This document shows, piece after piece, positions 25,391 to 33,981 of a stretch of 56,180 nt of DNA. The notes beneath the pieces were generated by a model. The model searched no databases. It had not been told where the DNA came from and saw only the letters and a program-made list of their open reading frames with translations. The position numbers were made by a program, and so were the translations under genes. The stretch lies in NCBI GenBank assembly GCA_030429235.1, contig JAUIDB010000027.1:1-56180 (forward strand). Direction: 5' to 3'. The first letter of the stretch is position 1. Every line of letters starts with the position of its first letter. The stretch comes from Thermoanaerobaculia bacterium. GTDB taxonomy: Bacteria > Acidobacteriota > Thermoanaerobaculia > Multivoradales > JAIOJS01.

Positions 25391-26496
25391 CGGTCCCGGC
25401 CGGCCAAGTAGGAGCGCCCCTTCTCCATCAGGGCTTCGAAGCCCGCCTCGTCACCGGCTCGAACCACCGAACGAATCCGCTCGACCGCGTAGAGCAGGGC
25501 GGCCAGCGATTCGGTACCGTACTCGTTCAGGGTCTGGATCTCGAAGTAGAGCCGAGGGTTGTCCTCCGCGACTCGACGCGCCACCCCGAGTTGGGCATCG
25601 AAGGTGGTGCTCGACAGTTCGGCCAGCTTGGGAGCCGCCTCACCACTCTCAGCCAAGGCCGTAAAGAAGGCGATGTTCACCGCGTGCGAGAGCCCGAGAA
25701 CGTACGCGATGAGGTGGTCGTGGCTCTCGAGGTCCATCTCCACCTGTCGAGCCATGGTCGATCCGAAGAGCTCCCGCGCGAAGTCGGTCGCTTCGGGCAC
25801 GCCGACGTCGACGAAGATGACGTGGCGACCGGACAGCAGTGCCGTATCGGGACCGAACATCGGGTGGATCGACGTCACCCGCAGACCCGCCTGCACCGCC
25901 TGATGGAGTGCATCGCGTAGGGGGCTCTTGAGCGAGCTGACGTCGAAAACGATCCCCGGCGGGCGGCGGGCGGCGAGTTCGAGCAGAACCTCACGGGCGA
26001 CCGGCATCGGGGTTGCGACCACGATCAGGTCGTGATCGAGCGGCGACTGGCGCCAATCGGCCAAGCGAGCCGAGAGCGGCAGGTCCGAAACCTGGTCCGC
26101 CGAAGGGTCGGCCACCTCGACCGCGAATCCCTGAGAATCGAGAAACCGCACGAACCAACGACCCATCAGCCCGGCCCCACCGATGACGAGGACTCGTCGC
26201 CCTTCACCGCCGCCCTGACGACTTACCAGGTCCTGTTCCTGGACCGTCAGCGACGAGCGAATGAGCAACAGCAGGAGCTCCTCCCCCAGGTCACCGGCCA
26301 GGCCTACGCGTTCAGCCGCTCGTCGAGCGCGCTGGAGGACCTCCCTCTCCTGCTCGTAGTCCCGAGTCGCCTTGCCCGACGAGCGTTTTACTCGGCCGAT
26401 CTCCGTAGCCAGTTCTTGGCGCTGGGCCACGAGGCGCAGCAGTTCGCCGTCGATTTCGCCCAAGGCGCGACGCAGTTCGTCCAGTGGTCTCGCCAT
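25369..26496 (-). CDS. tyrA: chorismate mutase / prephenate dehydrogenase
   Basis: 375 residues. Residues 1-90 are an AroQ-type chorismate mutase ([20 protein letters not shown], then [14 protein letters not shown]). Residues about 98-375 are an NAD-dependent prephenate dehydrogenase with the nucleotide loop [12 protein letters not shown], the active-site HPMFGPD and [12 protein letters not shown]. The bifunctional T-protein makes 4-hydroxyphenylpyruvate for tyrosine. No ACT domain is attached. Ribosome-binding site AGGAGGGGG. It is 42 bp behind the DHH phosphoesterase gene, same strand, and converges with a 22-bp overlap on the Cache gene. Confidence 0.95.
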   Translation of the reverse strand: MARPLDELRRALGEIDGELLRLVAQRQELATEIGRVKRSSGKATRDYEQEREVLQRARRAAERVGLAGDLGEELLLLLIRSSLTVQEQDLVSRQGGGEGRRVLVIGGAGLMGRWFVRFLDSQGFAVEVADPSADQVSDLPLSARLADWRQSPLDHDLIVVATPMPVAREVLLELAARRPPGIVFDVSSLKSPLRDALHQAVQAGLRVTSIHPMFGPDTALLSGRHVIFVDVGVPEATDFARELFGSTMARQVEMDLESHDHLIAYVLGLSHAVNIAFFTALAESGEAAPKLAELSSTTFDAQLGVARRVAEDNPRLYFEIQTLNEYGTESLAALLYAVERIRSVVRAGDEAGFEALMEKGRSYLAGRDRQGGDGK

Positions 26497-26538
26497 ACCC
26501 CCCTCCTGCCTTCGCTTAGGAACGGCCCCGACCCGGCT

Positions 26539-27435
26539 TCAGCCGTTGGCCTTCAACTCGCCGATGATCATCTGGATCTGCTGTTCGGCGTCGTCGTCTG
26601 TCATCGGAATGCTGCCCGCGCCGGCGTGCCCGCCTCCCCCGTAGCGGGCCGCGAGTTCGCCGACGTTGGTCTTGCAAGTGCGGTTGAAGATGCTGTGGCC
26701 CAGAACCACCATCGGGTATTCGCGGCCTGGTCCCCAGTGCAACCGGAGCGACACGTTGATCTCGGGGTACAGCGCGTAGATCAGAAAGCGATTGCCAGCT
26801 GGGACCTCCTCCAAGTGTCGAAAATCCGTAACCACCACGTTCTCGTAGAGTCGGCTGCACTGCCTGAGTGCTGCCTGGAAGGCGTCGTTTTGCTGATCCA
26901 GCAGATGGCACCGGCGGGCCACCTCGGGACTGGCGAGAATCTCTTCGATCGGAAGACCTTGTTGCAGCATCTCGAGCAGGTCGACGAAGTACTCCTTGAA
27001 GGAACCGAGGCCCGTACGGCCATCGACCGTGAACCCGAGTTTGATGTACCCCTTCGGAGCCATCACATCGGCCGGGGACAGCTGCGCCGAATCGAGACGA
27101 TCCGTTTCGGCCACGAGTTCCTCGTACTCGGGCATGGTCTCGCTACCCTGGTAGTACTCGTAGACCAACCGTGCCGCCGACGGGGCGGGGCCGAAACTCC
27201 CCACGAAATCGGGAGGAGGAGCCGCCGGTGTCGCGGTGTGCATGTGGTGGTCGAACCAGATGGCGCAGCGCGAGTCGTACGGCAGGTTGGCGACGATATC
27301 GTCCGGTCCGATCTCGGCCCGGCCTTCCGTGATGTCCTGGGGATGGATCAAGACGATGTCATCGATCGTCTCGTTCCGGGTGATGAGGACCGCACAGGTC
27401 AGGCCGTCGAGGTCGCCACGGGTCACCAATCGCAT
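26539..27435 (-). CDS. DHH/DHHA1-family phosphoesterase
   Basis: 298 residues. N-terminal metal residues TRGDLDGL (D8, D10), the DHH signature D62-H63-H64 in WFDHHMH, and the C-terminal DHHA1 motif [10 protein letters not shown] (266-275) that binds the substrate. The family includes nanoRNases (Orn-like), c-di-AMP phosphodiesterases and exopolyphosphatases. Without the N-terminal PAS/GGDEF parts of GdpP, this is a soluble stand-alone enzyme. Its specificity cannot be fixed from motifs; oligoribonuclease/pAp phosphatase or an unknown substrate are both possible. It has a good AGGAG site and a TATACT hexamer at 27468-27473 on the minus strand. Divergent from argG. Confidence 0.8.
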   Translation of the reverse strand: MRLVTRGDLDGLTCAVLITRNETIDDIVLIHPQDITEGRAEIGPDDIVANLPYDSRCAIWFDHHMHTATPAAPPPDFVGSFGPAPSAARLVYEYYQGSETMPEYEELVAETDRLDSAQLSPADVMAPKGYIKLGFTVDGRTGLGSFKEYFVDLLEMLQQGLPIEEILASPEVARRCHLLDQQNDAFQAALRQCSRLYENVVVTDFRHLEEVPAGNRFLIYALYPEINVSLRLHWGPGREYPMVVLGHSIFNRTCKTNVGELAARYGGGGHAGAGSIPMTDDDAEQQIQMIIGELKANG

Positions 27436-27467
27436 CGTCAGATTCTCCTATCGTCAGCTGTCCGCAG

Positions 27468-27473
27468 AGTATA
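27468..27473 (-). promoter_or_regulatory. candidate -10 element (TATACT) of the DHH phosphoesterase gene
   Basis: GCG-TATACT is 32 nt before the ATG at 27435, which has its own AGGAG ribosome-binding site. The divergent region is shared with argG. Confidence 0.35.
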
Positions 27474-27583
27474 CGCCGAGACCTGCAGCCTCACCCCTGA
27501 AGCGAGCTCGTGATAGCGTACCGCGTCGCGCCGGTGCCCTGGCGCGCCATCTGCCCCAAACCACCACGAATCGAGCACGAACC

Positions 27584-28819
27584 ATGACCCAGTCCCCTCG
27601 CGTCGTTCTCGCCTATAGCGGCGGACTCGACACCGCCTGCATCCTCAAGTACCTCCAACTCGAGGGCTACGAGGTCATCGCCTACATCGCCGACGTAGGT
27701 CAGGAAGAGGACTTTGCCGACCTCGAGCGTCGTGCGCTCGCCACCGGTGCGACCAAGGCGGTGGTCCGAGATCTGCGCCGAGAGTTCGTAACGGACTACA
27801 TCTACCCCGCGATCGCCGGAAACGCGATCTACGAGAACCGCTATCTGTTGGGTACGTCGTTGGCGCGACCTGTGATCGCTGCCCATCAGGTGGCTGTGGC
27901 CCGGGAGGAGGGAGCCCAGGCGTTGTCCCACGGTGCGACCGGCAAGGGCAACGATCAAGTTCGCTTCGAACTCGCCTACGCGGCGTTGGCGCCACGCCAC
28001 GAAGTGATCTCGCCCTGGAAGACCCGCAAATTCCTCGACCAGTTTCAGGGAAGGACCGACCTCCTGGCCTACGCGGAGAAGCATCAGCTGCCGGTCGAAG
28101 CTACCGCCTCGAAGCCCTACTCGACCGACGAGAACCTGATGCACAAGAGCTACGAGGCGGGCATCCTCGAGGACCCCTGGCAGGAACCGAGCGAGGAGAT
28201 GTACCGGCTCACGCGATCCCCGCTGAGCGCTCCCGACGAGCCGACGGAGGTGGTGATTCACTTCCAGGATGCCCTACCGGTACGACTCGTCGAAAAGAAC
28301 GGCCGAGAGACCAGCGATCCCCTCGAACTCTTCGTGCGGCTGAACGACCTCGGCCGCCAACATGGGATCGGCCGGGTCGACATGGTCGAAAACCGGTTCG
28401 TCGGCATCAAGTCCCGCGGCGTGTACGAAACCCCGGGAGGTACCATCCTGCACCATGCCCTCCGCGACCTCGAGGGCATCGCCATGGACCGGGAGGTCCT
28501 GCGACTCCGCGATTCACTCTCTCCAAAGTTCGCGGAATTGATCTACAACGGGTTCTGGTTCAGTCCCGAGATGGACTTCATCCGAGCGGCGTTTGCGAAG
28601 TCGGAGGAACTGATCGACGGCCGAGTGAAGGTACGGCTCTACAAGGGGTCTGCCACCGCGCTGGGTCGCGAATCTCCCAGTTCACTCTACGACCGCGACC
28701 TGTCCTCGATGGATGTCGAGGGAGGCTACGACCAGGAAGACGCCCGTGGTTTCATCCGCATCAACGGTCTTCGATTGCGGGCCCACAAGGTCATCGTGCG
28801 CGGCGCAGCGGATCGGTGA
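27584..28819 (+). CDS. argG: argininosuccinate synthase
   Basis: 411 residues from ATG 27584; the extension to 27236 falls in the promoter region and the divergent gene. The ATP PP-loop SGGLDT is at residues 12-17 ([13 protein letters not shown]); [16 protein letters not shown] and the later [20 protein letters not shown] are conserved substrate contacts. It condenses citrulline and aspartate. There is no strong Shine-Dalgarno. It is followed after 6 bp by argH, so the last two steps of arginine synthesis are co-expressed. Confidence 0.97.
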   Translation: MTQSPRVVLAYSGGLDTACILKYLQLEGYEVIAYIADVGQEEDFADLERRALATGATKAVVRDLRREFVTDYIYPAIAGNAIYENRYLLGTSLARPVIAAHQVAVAREEGAQALSHGATGKGNDQVRFELAYAALAPRHEVISPWKTRKFLDQFQGRTDLLAYAEKHQLPVEATASKPYSTDENLMHKSYEAGILEDPWQEPSEEMYRLTRSPLSAPDEPTEVVIHFQDALPVRLVEKNGRETSDPLELFVRLNDLGRQHGIGRVDMVENRFVGIKSRGVYETPGGTILHHALRDLEGIAMDREVLRLRDSLSPKFAELIYNGFWFSPEMDFIRAAFAKSEELIDGRVKVRLYKGSATALGRESPSSLYDRDLSSMDVEGGYDQEDARGFIRINGLRLRAHKVIVRGAADR

Positions 28820-28825
28820 GCAACG

Positions 28826-30172
28826 ATGTCTAGACTGTGGGAACGGGGAGAGCCACTCGAAGCGACGATCGCCCGCTTCACCGTGGGCGACGACCCGCAG
28901 CTCGACCTTCGCCTCGTGGCCTACGACGCGTTGGGCAGCCTGGCCCACGCGACAATGCTGGCCGAGATCGAGGTCCTGACCCACGAAGAGCTGACCGCCC
29001 TTCGGCGCGAGCTGCGACAGGTGGTCGACGAGGCGCGGCGCGGAGAGTTCGAGATCGCCCTCGCCGAGGAAGACGGACACACTGCGCTCGAGAACCGGCT
29101 CACCGAGCGTTTGGGCGATACCGGTAAGCGGATCCACACCGGCCGCAGTCGCAACGACCAGGTGATCGCGTGTACGAGACTCTACGCCCGTGAGGCCCTG
29201 CTTCGAGTCGCCGACGAACTCCGCGAGACCTCGCTCGCCCTGTTGCGGCTGGCCACCGAACATCGCGAAACGAGCGTTCCCGGCTATACCCACACCCGGC
29301 AGGCGATGCCGTCGACGCTCGGCCTCTTCTTCTCGGCCTGGGCCGAGAACCTGCTCGACGCTGCGCCCTGGTTGGAGGTTGCCTACCAGCACCTCAACCG
29401 CTCCCCTCTCGGCAGCGCCTCCGGGTACGGAGTCGCCCTGGCTCTCGACCGCCAACGCGTCTCTGATCTGCTCGGTTTCGATCGCGTCCAACGCAATACA
29501 CTGGCAGTCCAGAACGACCGCGGCCGTACGGAAATGCTGGTTCTCGGCACGCTGCTCGGACCCGTCCTCGACCTCTCGCGCTTGGCCACGGATCTGATCT
29601 GGATGTCGAGCGAGGCTCTCGGCTTCATCCGCCTGGCCGACCAGGTCACGACCGGATCGAGCATCATGCCGCAGAAGCGCAACCCCGACGTGCTCGAGCT
29701 CATTCGAGCCAACGGCGCTCGCTTGCGGGCCCGCCACCAGGAGGCGGCCAACCTCTACGCCGGCCTTACCGCGGGCTACCACCGCGACCTGCAGTACACC
29801 AAGGCTCCCCTCTTGGCTGGTTTGGAGGAGACCGTCGACGTCCTGCGGGTACTGCGCCCGGTTCTCTCGACCCTGACCGTGGACGACAGGCGCTGCCGAG
29901 AGTCGATGGACCGCAGTATCGGAGCTACCGATGCGGTGTATCGCCAGGTCGCGCAGGGGCGACCCTTCCGCGAAGCCTACAAGGAGGTCGCCGCCGACCC
30001 CGAGGCCGCAGTCGAGTCCGATCCCAGCGAGGGTTGGCGCGCTCGCCGCCATCTCGGTGCCCCCGGGGCGCTGGACCTCGGCGAACTCGAGGAACGAGCG
30101 ACGGAGCTGGGCGAGTGGCACCGGGGACGGCAGCGAGCGGTCGCCGCCACCTGGCAAGCTCTCCTGGGATAG
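28826..30172 (+). CDS. argH: argininosuccinate lyase
   Basis: 448 residues. Fumarase/aspartase superfamily signatures: HTGRSRNDQV, TRLYAREALL region, PGYTHTRQAMPSTLGLF and the catalytic-serine loop GSSIMPQKRNPD. It cleaves argininosuccinate to arginine and fumarate. It follows argG by 6 bp. A long GC stem without a U-run follows the stop, then a receiver/ATPase gene. Confidence 0.97.
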   Translation: MSRLWERGEPLEATIARFTVGDDPQLDLRLVAYDALGSLAHATMLAEIEVLTHEELTALRRELRQVVDEARRGEFEIALAEEDGHTALENRLTERLGDTGKRIHTGRSRNDQVIACTRLYAREALLRVADELRETSLALLRLATEHRETSVPGYTHTRQAMPSTLGLFFSAWAENLLDAAPWLEVAYQHLNRSPLGSASGYGVALALDRQRVSDLLGFDRVQRNTLAVQNDRGRTEMLVLGTLLGPVLDLSRLATDLIWMSSEALGFIRLADQVTTGSSIMPQKRNPDVLELIRANGARLRARHQEAANLYAGLTAGYHRDLQYTKAPLLAGLEETVDVLRVLRPVLSTLTVDDRRCRESMDRSIGATDAVYRQVAQGRPFREAYKEVAADPEAAVESDPSEGWRARRHLGAPGALDLGELEERATELGEWHRGRQRAVAATWQALLG

Positions 30173-30184
30173 GTTCGAAGCAAC

Positions 30185-30212
30185 CCCGCCCCTTGGGTCC
30201 ACTCGGGGCGGG
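30185..30212 (+). terminator. GC-rich stem-loop after argGH
   Basis: CCCGCCCC (30185-30192) pairs over 8 bp with GGGGCGGG (30205-30212), loop 12 nt, 12 nt after the argH stop. There is no U-tract, so it may be a weak or factor-assisted terminator. Confidence 0.45.
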
Positions 30213-30245
30213 CCCAGCCCTTGGCGACCGGGTCCGGGCAACTGC

Positions 30246-30251
30246 TATAGT
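30246..30251 (+). promoter_or_regulatory. candidate -10 element (TATAGT) of the receiver/ATPase gene
   Basis: GC-TATAGT with a poor TTGGCG 19 nt upstream (30221-30226). The coding start (GTG 30343) is 91 nt downstream. Confidence 0.3.
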
Positions 30252-30342
30252 TCTGGCACATGCCCGCACAGCGATCCGGTCTCCGCGCCAGTCTCGGCAG
30301 GACGCAGCGGGGCCACGGCGCCGACCTGTTCGAGGAGTGCCC

Positions 30343-31239
30343 GTGACCTCCGAGCCGATCCGCGTCTTGGTGATCGATGACGAAGATGTCATCCGCGATC
30401 TCCTCAACGCGCTGCTCTCGCGCCGCGGCTACTTGATCGAGGAAGCACCCGATGGCATGGCCGGCTGGGAGCGTCTCGATCGTCCCCCCCTACCCGACGT
30501 CGTACTCCTGGATTGGAGCATGCCCCGCATGTCCGGCGTCGAACTGCTCGAGCGCATCAAGCACGACGACCGCTTCCAGATGCTGCCGGTCATCATGCAG
30601 ACCGCCCACGACAGCCCCGAGGACATCCAGCGCGGGATCGAAGCCGGCGCTCACTACTACGTCACCAAGCCGTACGATCCCAAGATGCTGGAATCGATGG
30701 TCGCGGCCGCGGCCGAGGACCACCGTCGGCACCGCGCGCAGCAAGACGCGTTGGCCCGGGGTCTGGATGCCATCGCCAGCCTGATCAGGGGACACTTCCA
30801 GTACCGATCTGTCGACGAAGGGGTTGCCCTGGGCCGCTTGCTGGCTCGTGCCTGCCCCGATCCGGAATCCGCCGCGGTCGGCCTGTCGGAACTGATGATC
30901 AACGCCGTCGAGCACGGCAACCTGGGCATCTCCTACGAGGACAAGTCGCGACTCCTGGAGCAGGGAGCCTGGAAAGAGGAGGTCGAACGACGGCTAGCGC
31001 TCCCCGAGTACCGGGATCGTCGGGTCCGCGTCGACTTCGAACGCAATGACGACGAATTGCGGTTGACGATCGCTGACGAGGGCTCGGGCTTCGACTGGCA
31101 GCCCTTCCTCAACATCGCGCCGTCACGCGCGTTCGATCGACATGGGCGTGGTATCGCTCTGGCCAACAACCTGAGTTTCGATCGGCTCGAGTACCAGGAA
31201 CCGGGCAACGTGGTCACCGCGATCCTGCCGGTACGGTAG
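30343..31239 (+). CDS. response regulator fused to an RsbW-like ATPase domain
   Basis: 298 residues from GTG 30343, with GAGGAG (30332-30337) 5 nt upstream. Receiver domain 1-125: D12/D13, acceptor D57 (LLDWSMP) and K109 (VTKPYD). A helical linker leads to a HATPase domain of the anti-sigma/serine-kinase type, with N box SELMINAVEHGNLG and G1 box ADEGSGFDW, then the G2 region HGRGIALANN. There is no HisKA and no phospho-accepting His. Receivers joined to RsbW-like ATPases may control an anti-sigma or anti-anti-sigma partner-switch, or act as a stand-alone ATPase; the partner is unknown. It converges on era. Confidence 0.85.
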   Translation: MTSEPIRVLVIDDEDVIRDLLNALLSRRGYLIEEAPDGMAGWERLDRPPLPDVVLLDWSMPRMSGVELLERIKHDDRFQMLPVIMQTAHDSPEDIQRGIEAGAHYYVTKPYDPKMLESMVAAAAEDHRRHRAQQDALARGLDAIASLIRGHFQYRSVDEGVALGRLLARACPDPESAAVGLSELMINAVEHGNLGISYEDKSRLLEQGAWKEEVERRLALPEYRDRRVRVDFERNDDELRLTIADEGSGFDWQPFLNIAPSRAFDRHGRGIALANNLSFDRLEYQEPGNVVTAILPVR

Positions 31240-31289
31240 CTCTTTCCGCCGGGGTCGTCGAGCTCTCCTCTTGGGGCTCACGGCTGCGA

Positions 31290-32216
31290 TCAGTTGGTCT
31301 CCAGACCCGTGGCTCGATCGAGATCAGTGAGAATCCGCTGGTTCTCTCGCCAGTCCTTCTCCACCCGAACGTTCAGCTGAAGGAAGACCTTGCGCTCCAG
31401 ATACTGCTCGAGATCGAGACGAGCGGCCGTGCCGATCTTCTTGACCATTGCGCCCCCTCTGCCGACGACGATCTTCTTCTGACTTTCGCGCTCGACCAGA
31501 ATCGAGGCGTACAGCATCAGCCTCCCGCCCGGATGCTCGCTCTCTTCCCACCGCTCGATCACGACGGCAGTGCTGAACGGAAGCTCCTGGGACGTTTCCC
31601 TCAGCACCTTCTCGCGAATCCGCTCCGCCACCAGAAATCGCTCCGGGTGGATCGTCAGCAGATCGGTATCGTAGAGCGCCCCCCCCGGCGGGAGCCGCGC
31701 AAAGAGCAGGTCGAGAAGGATCCCCGCACCGTCTCCGGTTCGGGCCGATAGCGGCAAGATCTCGTCGAAACAGTTCAACCCGGCGTAGTGCTCGATGCGA
31801 GGTAGCAAGGCCTCCTTGCGCAGGCGATCGATCTTGTTGAGCACCAGGATCTTGGGCTGCGCGAGATCGGCGACCAGGTCGAGCATGAACTGGTCCCCTC
31901 GGCCGAAACTCTGGGTGGCATCGACCAGCAGGACCACGACGTCGGCTTCGGCCAGAGCTCCCTCGGCGTACGACACCATCCGACGGTTCATGCGGTGCAT
32001 CGGCTTGTGGACCCCGGGGGTGTCGTAGAAGACGATCTGGCCACGCGCCTCGGAGTGAATCCCCACGATACGATGGCGCGTCGTCTGGGGCTTGTTCGAG
32101 ACGATCGCCACCTTCTCTTCCAGCAACTGGTTCATCAGGGTCGACTTGCCCGCATTGGGGCGACCGACCAGGGCCACGGTCCCCGATCGCAACGTGGCTA
32201 AAGGTTCTTCGGTCAC
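31290..32216 (-). CDS. era: GTPase Era
   Basis: 308 residues. GTPase motifs: G1 GRPNAGKST (18-26), DTPGV (G3), NKID (G4), SAR (G5). The C-terminal KH domain has IVVGRGGAMVKKIG and EKDWRENQ. Essential for 16S rRNA 3'-end and 30S maturation. Start GTG, overlapping the stop of the CorC-like gene. It is the last gene of a ybeY-containing cluster that is conserved across bacteria. Confidence 0.97.
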   Translation of the reverse strand: MTEEPLATLRSGTVALVGRPNAGKSTLMNQLLEEKVAIVSNKPQTTRHRIVGIHSEARGQIVFYDTPGVHKPMHRMNRRMVSYAEGALAEADVVVLLVDATQSFGRGDQFMLDLVADLAQPKILVLNKIDRLRKEALLPRIEHYAGLNCFDEILPLSARTGDGAGILLDLLFARLPPGGALYDTDLLTIHPERFLVAERIREKVLRETSQELPFSTAVVIERWEESEHPGGRLMLYASILVERESQKKIVVGRGGAMVKKIGTAARLDLEQYLERKVFLQLNVRVEKDWRENQRILTDLDRATGLETN

Positions 32217-33514
32217 GATTCCGAGTTGCCCTCGCCCACCGTGACCACGGTAGCGTTCTCACTGCGATCCGGAACCTCTGCGCCCTCGACTTCGATCGGT
32301 TGCACACGCACCCTCCGCGCGCTCCGTGAATCGGCAGCTTCGACCAGGAACCTCAGGCCGAAGGCCTCGACTCGATCGCCGACTTCAGGGACGCGGCCCA
32401 GGATGTCGAAGACCAAACCACCCACCGTTTCGTACGCCCGATCGGTCGTTTCGACCGCTACCTCACCGCCGAGGTGGACCAGCGGCAAGCGTCCGTCGAC
32501 GCGCCAGCTACCGTCAGGAAGGCTCACTTCGAGCGGTTCCTCGTCGTCGTGCTCATCGACGATCTCGCCGAAGATCTCCTCCAGAAGGTCCTCGATCGTC
32601 ACCACGCCCTCCGTACCGCCGTACTCGTCGACCACGACCGCCAGTTCCTGGTGACGTTCCTGCAGCTCTCGGAGCAGTTCCGTAAGGCTCTTGGTCTCGG
32701 GAACGAAGTGGGTCGGTTGGAGATACTCCTCGATGTCCCCACCGGCCCGCACGGTCCTCACGAGATCCCGGACATGCAGGATTCCGATCACCGAATCGAT
32801 CGAGTCGCGATAGATCGGAATGCGCGAATGCCCCGAGTCGAGGACTAGGTCGATCAGTTCCTCCGTCGTGGTTTCGATCGAAGCCGCCACGACATCGATG
32901 CGCGGCGTCATCACACTCCGGACCAGCGTATCGCCGAAATCGACCAGGCCACGCAGAAGCTCCCCTTCGTCTGGCTCGAGGATCCCCTCTCGACGCCCGA
33001 CGTCGATGAAGGCATCGATTTCCCCGGGTGAGGCCTCGTCGGTATCCTCGTCGACCGAGCGGGGGTTCGGAAGGACCGCTGCAATCGCCGGCAGCAGCGG
33101 CGAAAGAATCCAGCGGAGCAAGCGATAGATTCCGGTACTGCGCGTCAGGGCCGCCTCTGGGTCGCGCCCGACGAGGTGGCGACTCCCCCACTCGCACACC
33201 ACCAGCAGGAGCAAGGTCGAGAGGGTTGCAGTGCGCAGCGGATCCCGAATCTCGAGACTCCCTCCGATCGCCACCAGCGCCACCAGGAGCAGCAGGCCCG
33301 AGGCCCCCGCCAACACTCGCAGCAGGAATCGGAACGCGTCGAATCGACCTCGCTTCTGGTAGAGGGAGCGCAACTCCGACCCCGCCTCCTCTGACCAGCT
33401 CCGCAGCCGAATGGGCCCAGACTGTTCCAACAGATTCGCAGCCAGGGTCAGGACCGCCAAGGCGATCCCGCTGGCGAAGGCAACGATCAACGGTCCTAGG
33501 AACAGGGCGCTCAA
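32213..33514 (-). CDS. CBS-domain membrane protein, CorC/HlyC (hemolysin) family
   Basis: 433 residues from TTG 33514, preceded by GAGGCGG and overlapping the ybeY stop (TTGA). Three hydrophobic segments at the N-terminus (CNNM/DUF21-type, shortened), then tandem CBS domains (RSVMTPRIDVVAASIE and PTHFVPETKSLTELLRELQE) and the C-terminal CorC_HlyC FAD-like transporter-associated domain (WRVDGRLPLVHLGGEVAV). Proteins of this class are thought to export Mg2+/Co2+ or sense adenylates. Position between ybeY and era matches the widely conserved order. Confidence 0.88.
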   Translation of the reverse strand: MSALFLGPLIVAFASGIALAVLTLAANLLEQSGPIRLRSWSEEAGSELRSLYQKRGRFDAFRFLLRVLAGASGLLLLVALVAIGGSLEIRDPLRTATLSTLLLLVVCEWGSRHLVGRDPEAALTRSTGIYRLLRWILSPLLPAIAAVLPNPRSVDEDTDEASPGEIDAFIDVGRREGILEPDEGELLRGLVDFGDTLVRSVMTPRIDVVAASIETTTEELIDLVLDSGHSRIPIYRDSIDSVIGILHVRDLVRTVRAGGDIEEYLQPTHFVPETKSLTELLRELQERHQELAVVVDEYGGTEGVVTIEDLLEEIFGEIVDEHDDEEPLEVSLPDGSWRVDGRLPLVHLGGEVAVETTDRAYETVGGLVFDILGRVPEVGDRVEAFGLRFLVEAADSRSARRVRVQPIEVEGAEVPDRSENATVVTVGEGNSES

Positions 33515-33981
33515 ACCGCCTCTACCTCGGGGGTCAAGTAGCGTCGGCGGAGCTTCGACTCCAGGCGATCCATGGTCCCGTCGTCGCGCTCGTGGTCGTG
33601 ACCCAGGCAATGGAGTACGCCATGGAGAAGCAGGATCTCGAGTTCCCGATGGAGGGAATGGCCTCCGCTCTCGGCCTGGCGGCGAGCCGTCGGCACCGCG
33701 ACACAGACGTCACCGAGGTGCCAGCCCTCGCGGCCCTCGTCACCCGGGAAGGAGAGGACGTCGGTCGGGCGGTCTTTGTCCCGGAAGGTTCGGTTGAACT
33801 CACGCATCTGTCGATCGCTCAACAGACGGACCGCGAAACTCGACGCGTCGGGAGCCAGATCGGCCACCAGTTGCCGCAACCAGGGGCGAAGGCGACGGAG
33901 TTCCACTCCACCGTAGCGCCCTGGATTGTCCAGTGTCAGCTCGAGAACGCCGGACGCACTGACCGTCGCCACCTCGTTCAA
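33511..33981 (-). CDS. ybeY: endoribonuclease YbeY (rRNA maturation factor)
   Basis: 156 residues. The zinc site HGVLHCLGHDHE (three His, near the C-terminus) and DKDRPTDVLSFP are diagnostic. It acts in 16S rRNA 3' processing and 70S quality control, matching its co-location with era. The stop overlaps the TTG start of the CorC-like gene; the start overlaps the HD-membrane gene by 4 bp. Confidence 0.95.
   Translation of the reverse strand: MNEVATVSASGVLELTLDNPGRYGGVELRRLRPWLRQLVADLAPDASSFAVRLLSDRQMREFNRTFRDKDRPTDVLSFPGDEGREGWHLGDVCVAVPTARRQAESGGHSLHRELEILLLHGVLHCLGHDHERDDGTMDRLESKLRRRYLTPEVEAV

Noticed and set aside
26032-27513. Long plus-strand open frame opposite tyrA and the DHH gene
   Set aside because: Antisense to two well-supported genes; no domain, Arg/His/Gln-rich shadow translation typical of GC-rich DNA.
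30034-30342. Upstream extension of the receiver/ATPase protein
   Set aside because: Overlaps argH in another frame; GTG 30343 has GAGGAG at 5 nt and begins the receiver domain.
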